Notes under the pieces: generated by a model
The model's database searches: none
Told to the model about the DNA's origin: nothing
The model's input: the letters and a program-made list of their open reading frames with translations, nothing else
In this document: in pieces, positions 1-5,744 of the stretch
Numbering within the stretch: position 1 is the stretch's first letter
Layout: every line of letters begins with the position of its first letter
Made by a program: the position numbers and the translations under genes
Source of the DNA: Candidatus Melainabacteria bacterium
Lineage (GTDB): Bacteria > Cyanobacteriota > Vampirovibrionia > 2-02-FULL-35-15
DNA length: 6,756 bases
Reading direction: 5' to 3'
NCBI GenBank assembly: GCA_023250175.1
Contig: JAHFBD010000127.1
Location: 1-6,756 of the forward strand

Positions 1-18
1 AAATATTTTTTTATTCAT
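1..18 (-). CDS. 5' end of a gene running off the left edge (six codons, MNKKIF)
   Basis: Downstream of accB on the same strand, an ATG at 18-16 is preceded at 7 nt by a run of six G (26-31), part of GGTGGGGGG, which can serve as a ribosome binding site. The six visible codons read M-N-K-K-I-F and stay open to the edge. This start is compatible with biotin carboxylase AccC, whose N-terminus usually reads M-x-K-K-[IL]-x-I-A-N-R-G, and accB-accC is a common gene order. A lysine-plus-hydrophobic start also fits a signal peptide. Six codons cannot decide, so the identity is inference only. The 56-nt gap after accB shows no obvious hairpin terminator, which favours co-transcription. Confidence 0.45.
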
Positions 19-74
19 ATAAATTCCCCCCACCAACCTCCAAATTTTTTAGAACAACAAACTCATCTTACTTT

Positions 75-518
75 TTAAGCTGGAGTGAGCCTCATAAGAG
101 GCTGACCAAATTCCACAATCTGACCATCCTTAACAAGAATTTCAGAAACTGTCCCACTTGCTTCACATGGCAATTCATTCATTATTTTCATAGCTTCAAT
201 AATACAAAGTACTGTACCTGGATTAACTTTAGAGCCAACTTGTACAAAGGGTTCAGAACCAGGAGATGAGGCTGCATAAAAAGTACCAACCATAGGCGCA
301 GAAACTTCTATTAAATTAGATTTTTTACCTTCCTCTACATTTGTTTTCAGTTTTTTTTGAGCCTCAATAACTGGTGGAGCAACCGATGATGTAACAACTC
401 CTTGAATATCTTTTTTTACAGTAATCTTTCCTTCTTGGGTTTCAATAGATATTTCAGTAAGCCCTTTTTCTTTAAGGTACTTTGTTAACTCTTCAATTTG
501 CTCCCACGGAATCTTCAT
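75..518 (-). CDS. accB: biotin carboxyl carrier protein of acetyl-CoA carboxylase (AccB)
   Basis: AccB carries biotin between biotin carboxylase and carboxyltransferase in acetyl-CoA carboxylase, the first committed step of fatty acid synthesis in the cytoplasm. The 147-residue protein has the usual AccB layout. An N-terminal helical part (about 1-35) is followed by a Lys/Glu-rich linker (about 40-68) and a C-terminal biotinyl domain (about 70-145). The biotinylation motif E-A-M-K-I-M-N puts the acceptor at Lys111. The APMVGTFY segment (74-81) and following Ser/Pro-rich insertion correspond to the 'thumb' that marks AccB rather than other biotinyl or lipoyl domains. The ATG at 518 has no strong Shine-Dalgarno sequence. 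It lies 63 nt after efp on the same strand, so the two are probably one operon, the order known from cyanobacteria. A further gene starts 56 nt downstream. Confidence 0.96.
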   Translation of the reverse strand: MKIPWEQIEELTKYLKEKGLTEISIETQEGKITVKKDIQGVVTSSVAPPVIEAQKKLKTNVEEGKKSNLIEVSAPMVGTFYAASSPGSEPFVQVGSKVNPGTVLCIIEAMKIMNELPCEASGTVSEILVKDGQIVEFGQPLMRLTPA

Positions 519-581
519 TATTTAATTTTCATATTTTCACATAAAAAGTTGAACAAGATAGCTCTATTCATATTTTATGCT

Positions 582-1145
582 TTATGCTTTTACCCTATCA
601 ACATATTGATTGTTTCTAGTATCAATTCTGACAAGGTCTCCAATATTTACAAAAAATGGAACTTGCACTTGTGCACCTGTTTCTAAAGTCGCCGGCTTAT
701 TACTTCCTGCAGCAGTATCACCCCTATGGCTTGGCGGAGTATCAGTCACTTTTAACTCAACATGCGCTGGTATATCCATTCCTATTATCTTTTCATCAAA
801 AAACAGTACCATTACATTTGTGCCTTCTTTTAAATACTTAACTTGCTCTCCTACTTGCTCTTCACCAACTTCTAATTGTTCATAGCTTTGATTATCCATG
901 AATGTAATTCTATCTCCAGTTTTATATAGATATTGCATTTCTTTCTTTTCCACATTAGCAAGCGGTAACTTTTCTCCCCCTCTAAAAGTAGTTTCAATTA
1001 CGCTACCTTTTTCAACATTTTTTAGCTTGGCCCGAACAAATGCAGCACCCTTTCCTGGCTTAACATGTAAAAACTCTAGGACTGTCCAAATGTTTCCATT
1101 CCAAAGAATAGTTAATCCTGTTCTAAAATCATTAACTGATATCAT
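582..1145 (-). CDS. efp: translation elongation factor P
   Basis: EF-P enters the ribosomal E site and relieves stalling at polyproline stretches. At 187 residues it has normal family length and the three expected parts: N-terminal KOW-like domain (about 1-64), OB domain (about 65-128) and C-terminal OB domain (about 129-187). The C-terminal domain holds the family signature around RGDTAAGSNKPATLETGA. The loop HVKPGKGAAF presents Lys32 at its tip, the site that carries the post-translational modification in lysine-type EF-Ps. Which modification is used cannot be told here, as no epmA/epmB or similar gene is in the window. The ATG at 1145 is supported by AAGGAAG about 7 nt upstream. A promoter-like sequence overlaps the start codon of the divergent cytidine deaminase gene. 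The gene leads the efp-accB operon. Confidence 0.97.
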   Translation of the reverse strand: MISVNDFRTGLTILWNGNIWTVLEFLHVKPGKGAAFVRAKLKNVEKGSVIETTFRGGEKLPLANVEKKEMQYLYKTGDRITFMDNQSYEQLEVGEEQVGEQVKYLKEGTNVMVLFFDEKIIGMDIPAHVELKVTDTPPSHRGDTAAGSNKPATLETGAQVQVPFFVNIGDLVRIDTRNNQYVDRVKA

Positions 1146-1198
1146 TTATAATCTTCCTTACTCTAACCTTCTCTTTTATGCTAACGTATAACACAAGG

Positions 1199-1228
1199 AT
1201 TCTAACAGATTTTTATTAATTTACTCAA
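1199..1228 (-). promoter_or_regulatory. candidate sigma70 promoter for efp-accB
   Basis: On the minus strand TTGAGT (1228-1223) is followed after 18 bp by TAGAAT (1204-1199), giving a start near 1192 and a leader of about 47 nt to the efp ATG. The match is fair (4/6 and 5/6 to consensus). The -35 box overlaps the first base of the divergent cytidine deaminase start codon, so the two transcription units share an 82-bp control region. Confidence 0.4.
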
Positions 1229-2112
1229 TGGCAGGTAGTGAAACAATACATTCAAGTAAAGAAATTGAGGACTTACTTAACAATTCCAATCTATCTTTTG
1301 ATAATTTAAGATATTTAGCAAAAGAAGTATCAGCAAATTCATGGTCACCTTATAGTCAATTCCCAGTAGGTGCTGTAGTAGTAGGTATTGACCAAAGTAA
1401 AAATTTAAAAGTTTTTTCTGGCACAAATGTAGAACCAACTGTTTCATTAAGTCTTTGTGCTGAAAGAAATGCAATCTTTAGCGGTATCACTGCTGGTTAT
1501 AAAAAATTTCTTGCAGTAGCCGTAAGTATTCCAAAAGCAAAAGATAAGTTTGCAAACACTAAAAATGAGATTAGTTTTTTTACTCCTTGTGGAGCCTGTA
1601 GAGAAATCATCTTACAAAAAGTAGATCATAAAGGAATGATTTTAATTGATGGTATAGATAGAACATTTACTCCTAAAGAACTATTACCTCACCCAATTTT
1701 AGATACTAACAAATTAAAAACATTAACGATAGAAGAAATGGATGCTTTAGACCTTGCACGAAATGCTCTTCATAATACACATGTACCATACTCAAAGGAA
1801 AAATATGGCGTATCTCTTCTTGTAGAAAATACAAGAGAAATTTATTCAGCCTGTACATTAGACAGTGCATCTTTTGGATGTTCAGTAGAACCCATAAAAT
1901 CAGTATTTGGAGTATACACAGCAAAAGGACACATAAAAGCAAAAAACAAAATAAAAGCAGTTATTTTCGCATTTCCTTTTGTAAAATATCCTCCCGGAGA
2001 TACTTTACAGTTAATTTCAGATTATTGTGATCCCACTACAAAAATTATCATTGATAATATGGGTGTCACTACTATAGAAGAACTTTTACCATGGGCATTT
2101 AAACTTAGCTAG
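1228..2112 (+). CDS. cdd: cytidine deaminase, two-domain form
   Basis: The protein hydrolytically deaminates cytidine and deoxycytidine to uridine and deoxyuridine (pyrimidine salvage, cytoplasm). The N-terminal catalytic domain (about 22-158) has the substrate-binding G-T-N-x-E (N67, E69), the C-A-E motif (Cys77 zinc ligand, Glu79 proton shuttle) and P-C-G-A-C-R (Cys121, Cys124 zinc ligands). The C-terminal domain (about 170-294) repeats the fold: PYS at 187-189 mirrors PYS at 41-43, and ELLP at 285-288 mirrors ELLP at 151-154. It has lost the zinc site, with CSVEP at 218-222 and no paired cysteines. The length of 294 matches the two-domain dimeric E. coli enzyme, but the three-cysteine zinc site is that of small tetrameric enzymes. 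There is no in-frame ATG upstream (stop at 1189-1191) and no clear Shine-Dalgarno. The stop overlaps that of the convergent gene by four bases. Confidence 0.93.
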   Translation: MAGSETIHSSKEIEDLLNNSNLSFDNLRYLAKEVSANSWSPYSQFPVGAVVVGIDQSKNLKVFSGTNVEPTVSLSLCAERNAIFSGITAGYKKFLAVAVSIPKAKDKFANTKNEISFFTPCGACREIILQKVDHKGMILIDGIDRTFTPKELLPHPILDTNKLKTLTIEEMDALDLARNALHNTHVPYSKEKYGVSLLVENTREIYSACTLDSASFGCSVEPIKSVFGVYTAKGHIKAKNKIKAVIFAFPFVKYPPGDTLQLISDYCDPTTKIIIDNMGVTTIEELLPWAFKLS

Positions 2113-2396
2113 CCTGCTTGACTATAATATTTTTTTATCTCATCCAAAGTTACGACTTTAGTAGGAATCCTACCATCCTGCATTCTCTTACATAATTCCT
2201 CTGTTGCCCAATCACAAAGAGTTAAAGTTTCTATACGTTTCAATTTTTTATTTGAGAGCTTAGAAAAATCAACAATGGCTAGAGGTATTAAGCCTAATTT
2301 TATTCTTCTAGCAGTCTCTTCTAATGCATCCATATCATCATTGCTATGCAATAGTTTAATCAGTTTTTTATTTGGGATTTTTTTTATGCTATTCAT
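2109..2396 (-). CDS. hypothetical 95-residue protein with a 40-residue internal duplication
   Basis: I do not recognise the family. The protein is soluble-looking and mostly helical, with no signal peptide or membrane segment. Two consecutive units align without gaps at an offset of 40 residues: NKKL at 9-12 and 49-52, A-x-E-E at 24-27 and 64-67, Arg31 and Arg71, Gly35 and Gly75, Ile-Pro at 37-38 and 77-78, Val42 and Val82, with many conservative matches between. The ATG at 2396 is chosen because GGAG lies 8 nt upstream. A longer TTG-initiated reading from 2417 lacks this support. The start overlaps the stop of the upstream gene by 8 bases (ATGAATAG), so the two are translationally coupled. 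Its TAG stop shares four bases (CTAG) with the cytidine deaminase stop. Function is unknown. Confidence 0.72.
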   Translation of the reverse strand: MNSIKKIPNKKLIKLLHSNDDMDALEETARRIKLGLIPLAIVDFSKLSNKKLKRIETLTLCDWATEELCKRMQDGRIPTKVVTLDEIKKYYSQAG

Positions 2397-2595
2397 GAAA
2401 GAAACTCCAGCTATCAATCACTTCACCTTCTGGTGTTATTCTCCAGGCTCTATTCTCTATCTCACCTTTAATTGGTTCAGCATTTATGATTATATCACCA
2501 CCCATAAACTTAACACTGAAGACATCTGCACTATCATCACATAAAATATTTAACACTAAATAAAGTCTGTCTATTTGTTCTTTAGTAAGCTTCAT
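2389..2595 (-). CDS. hypothetical 68-residue protein, first gene of a two-gene operon
   Basis: I do not recognise the family. The protein starts MKLTKEQIDRLY, an amphipathic helix. A predicted beta-rich middle follows (FSVKFMGGDIIINAEPI) and then a W-R-I-T-P-E-G-E turn; it ends DSWSFFHE. There is no signal peptide. The ATG at 2595 is preferred over an in-frame TTG at 2625, because the best promoter places its -10 box over that TTG, which would leave it outside the transcript. No Shine-Dalgarno is evident and the predicted leader is only about 25 nt. The gene overlaps the following 95-residue gene by 8 bases. Small size, tight coupling and an operator-like dyad in the promoter recall autoregulated two-gene modules such as toxin-antitoxin pairs, but neither protein shows a motif of a toxin family I know. 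Confidence 0.65.
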   Translation of the reverse strand: MKLTKEQIDRLYLVLNILCDDSADVFSVKFMGGDIIINAEPIKGEIENRAWRITPEGEVIDSWSFFHE

Positions 2596-2625
2596 AATAT
2601 TAGAAACAAAGTATATCCAATACAA

Positions 2626-2654
2626 ATCTTAAATACTGTAACCCACAGTTTCAA
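2626..2654 (-). promoter_or_regulatory. sigma70-type promoter of the two-gene hypothetical operon
   Basis: On the minus strand TTGAAA (2654-2649) and TAAGAT (2631-2626) are separated by exactly 17 bp, matching consensus 5/6 and 4/6. The predicted start near 2619 lies about 25 nt before the ATG at 2595. The spacer is almost filled by a 17-bp dyad (2637-2653), so a protein bound there would block RNA polymerase. Confidence 0.55.
2637..2653. promoter_or_regulatory. operator-like dyad, promoter-proximal copy
   Basis: The sequence TGTAACCCACAGTTTCA has half-sites TGtAAC and (reverse) TGaAAC around CCACA. It lies between the -10 and -35 boxes of the minus-strand promoter and overlaps the -35. This is the position of a classical repressor site. 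The binding protein is not identified; one of the two operon products is a natural candidate by analogy with autoregulated modules. Confidence 0.45.
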
Positions 2655-2684
2655 AATTATTAAATTATTTTTAAATCAAGTATT

Positions 2685-2701
2685 TGAAACCCACAGTTAC
2701 A
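2685..2701. promoter_or_regulatory. operator-like dyad, second copy
   Basis: The sequence TGAAACCCACAGTTACA has the same half-sites as the copy at 2637 with the flanks swapped, 48 bp away (between four and five helical turns). It lies between the two divergent promoters, 33 bp before the candidate comM -35 box. It could allow cooperative or looped binding, or link control of both directions. Confidence 0.42.
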
Positions 2702-2734
2702 GTATTTCAAAAATATTTCTGTTTTAATAAAACA

Positions 2735-2762
2735 TTGTTACTGCCTATCTATAATGTATAAG
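2735..2762 (+). promoter_or_regulatory. candidate promoter for comM and the binding-protein gene
   Basis: TTGTTA (2735-2740) and TATAAG (2757-2762) are spaced by 16 bp. A perfect TATAAT at 2750-2755 is also present but lacks a -35 at good distance. Transcription would begin near 2769, leaving about 100 nt before the first comM ATG. Confidence 0.35.
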
Positions 2763-2869
2763 ATCATAAATAAGCTTTTTGTGTGATTTATTCACCCAAA
2801 AGCACCATGTAAAGAAGAGCGAGTTGAGCATTAGTGCGAAACGAGCGGTAGGTAGAAACAAAACATTAA
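2763..2869 (+). other. comM leader with hairpin and a GC-rich patch
   Basis: This stretch before comM has no gene. It holds an imperfect hairpin (GCTTTT at 2774-2779 with AAAAGC at 2797-2802, plus GTG/CAC inside). A patch at about 2813-2853 is roughly half G+C, well above its surroundings. No known riboswitch consensus is recognised and no ribosome binding site precedes the ATG at 2870. The patch may be leader structure, a decayed gene end or an imported piece. Confidence 0.3.
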
Positions 2870-4459
2870 ATGGAAACACTAGAAGATATAGAAATCATTG
2901 AGCCTCAAACAAAGAACATGTTTGCTAAGGTTAATTCCTGTGGGTTAATCGGTGTACAAGCCTATCCTGTAGAAATAGAAGTAGATATTTCTGGTGGTTT
3001 ACCAAATTTTATACTTGTCGGACTACCAGATACTGCAATAAATGAATCACGCGAAAGAGTAAAAGCTGCAATAAAATCAAGTGGGTTGGAATTTCCAAAT
3101 AAAAAAATCATTGTTAATTTAGCCCCTGCAGATACAAAAAAAGCTGGTCCCACATATGATTTACCAATAGCTATTGGACTTCTTGCAGGAAATGAAATTA
3201 TAAATAGTACAAACCTTTCAAATCTTTATATCATCGGTGAATTAGGACTATCCGGTATAGTCCGTCCTGTAAATGGTGTTTTATCTTTTATAATCCTTGC
3301 AAAAAACAAAAATGCAAAAGGGGTTTTATTACCAAAAGAAAACATCCAGGAAGCTTCTTTAATAGAAGGAATCGATCTCTTCCCCATAAGCAGTTTAAGT
3401 GAATCAATTTATACAATTAACAATATCAAAACTATAGAACCTTATAGAAAAAAGCCTCTTAATGAAATTCAAAACAAAAATAATTATTCAAATCTTGATT
3501 TCTGTGATGTTAAAGGACAAGCACTAGCAAAAAGAGCTTTTGAAATATCTGCAAGTGGTCAGCATCATATCTTAATGATAGGACCACCCGGAAGTGGAAA
3601 ATCTATGCTTGCTCAAAGACTATCCACTATCTTGCCACCATTAACATATGATGAACAAATAGATGTCACACAAATATACTCAGCATGTGGAAAATTAAAC
3701 AAAGAAAAGTCTTTGATTTTAAATAGACCTTTTAGAGCACCACATCATAATACAAGCACTGCTGGACTAATTGGAGGAGGTCCAATTCCACAGCCCGGGG
3801 AAATTTCCTTAGCACATCATGGTGTTTTATTTTTAGATGAATTAACAGAATTTCAAAAACAAGTTTTAGACAGCCTAAGACAAGCACTAGAACTAAAAGA
3901 AATTACTATCTCACGTTCAAGAAAAAGCTGTACATTTCCCTGTAACTTCACTCTTATATCGGCTTGTAACCCCTGTCCATGTGGATATTTGGGAGATCCT
4001 ATAAAGAAATGCATCTGTAACATAAAAAGTATAAAAAAATATTTAGGCAAAATTTCTGGTCCTATTTTAGATAGAATTGACTTACAAGTAGAGGTAAAGC
4101 GATTAACAGAAAATGAGCTTCTAACCAAATATCAAACAGAAAGCTCAAAAGAAATAAAAGAAAGAATAATTAAAGCCAGAGAAATACAATTATTGAGATA
4201 CAAAAAATATAAAAACTCTACAATACAATCAAATGCAAATCTTACAAGTAAAGAGGTTAATTATTTTTGCACTATAGATAAAGGTGCTGAAAGTATTTTA
4301 AAAGATGCAATTAAAACATTTGCTTTAACAGGAAGAAGTTATGATCGAGTATTAAAAGTTTCAAGAACAATTGCAGATTTGGGTAGTTCAGATATCATTA
4401 AAGATGAACATATTCTTGAGGCACTACAATTCAGATTAAATACCTTTGTTAATATCTAA
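2870..4459 (+). CDS. comM: ComM/YifB family Mg-chelatase-like AAA+ ATPase
   Basis: ComM is a hexameric cytoplasmic helicase that drives branch migration of incoming DNA during natural transformation. The order is typical: ChlI/Lon-protease-like domain (about 17-180), AAA+ domain and C-terminal Mg-chelatase domain (about 430-525). Walker A is GPPGSGKS at 238-245, Walker B VLFLDE at 319-324, the family motif RPFRAPHH at 286-293, and the probable arginine finger in DRID (R402). The cysteine cluster CNPCPCG (366-372) with C381 and C383 is present, as usual for ComM, and GRSYDRVLKVSRTIADL (488-504) carries sensor 2. The family normally starts at M-[FL]-A-K-V, here Met17 (ATG at 2918), giving about 513 residues. 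The ATG at 2870 adds an acidic 16-residue extension. Neither start has a clear Shine-Dalgarno; an in-frame stop directly precedes 2870. The binding-protein gene follows after one base. Confidence 0.93.
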   Translation: METLEDIEIIEPQTKNMFAKVNSCGLIGVQAYPVEIEVDISGGLPNFILVGLPDTAINESRERVKAAIKSSGLEFPNKKIIVNLAPADTKKAGPTYDLPIAIGLLAGNEIINSTNLSNLYIIGELGLSGIVRPVNGVLSFIILAKNKNAKGVLLPKENIQEASLIEGIDLFPISSLSESIYTINNIKTIEPYRKKPLNEIQNKNNYSNLDFCDVKGQALAKRAFEISASGQHHILMIGPPGSGKSMLAQRLSTILPPLTYDEQIDVTQIYSACGKLNKEKSLILNRPFRAPHHNTSTAGLIGGGPIPQPGEISLAHHGVLFLDELTEFQKQVLDSLRQALELKEITISRSRKSCTFPCNFTLISACNPCPCGYLGDPIKKCICNIKSIKKYLGKISGPILDRIDLQVEVKRLTENELLTKYQTESSKEIKERIIKAREIQLLRYKKYKNSTIQSNANLTSKEVNYFCTIDKGAESILKDAIKTFALTGRSYDRVLKVSRTIADLGSSDIIKDEHILEALQFRLNTFVNI

Positions 4460-4460
4460 A

Positions 4461-5744
4461 ATGAAAAAAATCTTTTCTTTATTATTAATTAGTTTAATTC
4501 TTTCTGGTTGTTCTCTAACTAGCAAGAATCTATCCACATCAAAATCTCCAATTGAAATTACATACTGGCAATACTGGACTGGGTTTGAAGGTAAAGCAAT
4601 TGAAAAATTAGTAGAAAGATTCAATAAAACTCATTCAAACATTAAAGTAAAAATGCTTACGATTTCAGAGCCTAGAAAAAAAACATTGCTTTCAATAATA
4701 GGTGGCACACCACCTGATGTAGTAAGCCTAATTGCTGCCTGGGTCCCAGAACTAGCAAACAGAAATGCTGTGATTCCACTCGATAAGTATTGTGAAGAAA
4801 ATATGATAACTCAAAACATTTTCATGCCAGCCTTTTGGAAGATGTTAACATTTCATGGACATACCTGGGCACTGCCTACTACACCTACGGCTACTGCATT
4901 GTATTGGAATAAAGACTTATTTAAAGCTGCAGGCTTAGATCCTGAAAGCCCCCCTAAAACTTTAGAAGAATTAAAAGAATATTCTAATAAGCTAACAAAA
5001 AGGAAAGAGAATGGAAAAATTACCCAGTTAGGATTCTTACCTAGCTGGCCAATGTGGGCATTTGGGTTTTATGGAATATTATTTGGTGGAAGTTGGGGAG
5101 ATACTGAATCTGGGAATATTACAGCAAATAATGATAAAAATATAAAAGCCTGGGAATGGGCTCAAAGTTATGTAAAAGAACTTGGTGGAGAAAACGTTCA
5201 AACATTTCAAGAAGAGTTTGGAAACTATCAGGGTCCCAGTAACCCTTTTTATACTGGTAAAATTGCATTTGAAATAAATGGTGTCTGGGAAGGAAATTTC
5301 ATACCTCGCTTTGCCCCAAAAATGAAATGGGGAGCAGCACCTGCACCAAATAAAGATAAAAAACTAATAACCGTTGTTGATTGTGATTGTATTTTAATAC
5401 CAAAAGGATCAAAACATCCTAAAGAAGCATTTGAATTTATAAGCTGGCTTTTGAAACCTGAAAATATAGAAGAGCTTTGTGCTTTACAAGGGAAATTTTC
5501 ACCCCTGGTTTATTCAGATAGAGAGGATTTTATAAAAAAGCATCCACATCCATATATAAAAGTTTTTATAGATTTAGCAAAAAGTCCAGATGCTACCTTT
5601 TTCCCACAAACTACGTTTTACCAGCTATATGCAAGGGAATTACGAAGAGCTTTTGAATCTGTCATGAGATTACAAACAACTCCTAAAGAAGTACTAAATA
5701 AAGTACAAAGAAAAATGGAAAAAGAATTAAAAGTTTTCTATTAA
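4461..5744 (+). CDS. ABC transporter sugar-binding lipoprotein (solute-binding protein family 1)
   Basis: This is an extracytoplasmic binding protein that captures a sugar or related solute for an ABC importer; the substrate is not evident. The 427-residue protein begins with a lipoprotein signal peptide (MKKIFSLLLISLILSGC, lipobox L-S-G-C, lipidated Cys17). Family features follow: ITYWQYWTG at 33-41, GGTPPDVVSL at 81-90, ALPTTPTATALYWNKDLFKAAGLDP at about 137-161 and KGSKHPKEAFEFISWLLKPEN at about 315-335. Many tryptophans and other aromatics fit a carbohydrate cleft. The ATG at 4461 is preferred over a TTG at 4446, since it begins the signal peptide directly, one base after the comM stop. 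No permease or ATPase gene is adjacent, so it is an orphan here and its partners must lie elsewhere. The stop overlaps that of the convergent gene. Confidence 0.92.
   Translation: MKKIFSLLLISLILSGCSLTSKNLSTSKSPIEITYWQYWTGFEGKAIEKLVERFNKTHSNIKVKMLTISEPRKKTLLSIIGGTPPDVVSLIAAWVPELANRNAVIPLDKYCEENMITQNIFMPAFWKMLTFHGHTWALPTTPTATALYWNKDLFKAAGLDPESPPKTLEELKEYSNKLTKRKENGKITQLGFLPSWPMWAFGFYGILFGGSWGDTESGNITANNDKNIKAWEWAQSYVKELGGENVQTFQEEFGNYQGPSNPFYTGKIAFEINGVWEGNFIPRFAPKMKWGAAPAPNKDKKLITVVDCDCILIPKGSKHPKEAFEFISWLLKPENIEELCALQGKFSPLVYSDREDFIKKHPHPYIKVFIDLAKSPDATFFPQTTFYQLYARELRRAFESVMRLQTTPKEVLNKVQRKMEKELKVFY

Larger units (their letters stand above)
2631..2707 (+). repeat. 25-bp inverted repeat with non-inverted 5-bp cores
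   Basis: Left copy 2631-2655 and right copy 2683-2707 are inverted, separated by 27 AT-rich bases. The outer 12 bases (AAATACTGTAAC against GTTACAGTATTT) and inner 8 bases (GTTTCAAA against TTTGAAAC) are perfectly complementary. The central five bases read CCACA on the plus strand in both copies instead of being inverted. The 11-mer AACCCACAGTT is therefore also a direct repeat at 2640 and 2688. A single-stranded form could fold into a 12+8 bp hairpin with a 5x5 internal loop. No U-tract follows, so it is not a terminator. Confidence 0.85.

Noticed and set aside
519..581. Separate promoter for accB (TTGTTC-17-TATGAA)
   Set aside because: The boxes match poorly and would place the start at or beyond the accB ATG; co-transcription with efp is simpler. 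The GCATAAAGCATAAA repeat at the efp stop is too short to interpret.
610..1191. Plus-strand open frames opposite efp
   Set aside because: They lie antisense to a clearly conserved gene and have low-complexity, Ser/Phe/Leu-rich translations without start signals.
1277..1942. Minus-strand open frames opposite the cytidine deaminase gene
   Set aside because: They are antisense shadows whose Leu/Ile/Cys-rich translations reflect AT-rich codons of the real gene.
2275..2544. 89-codon plus-strand frame across the two-gene operon
   Set aside because: It overlaps two genes with a coupled start, ribosome binding site and promoter on the other strand, and its own start has no such support.
2774..2802. 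Terminator before comM
   Set aside because: The hairpin is imperfect and no T-run follows on the plus strand.
2962..4128. Minus-strand frames inside comM
   Set aside because: They are antisense to conserved ComM motifs, including the cysteine cluster.
4436..4624. 62-codon minus-strand frame at the comM/binding-protein junction
   Set aside because: It is antisense to the comM end and to the lipoprotein signal peptide.
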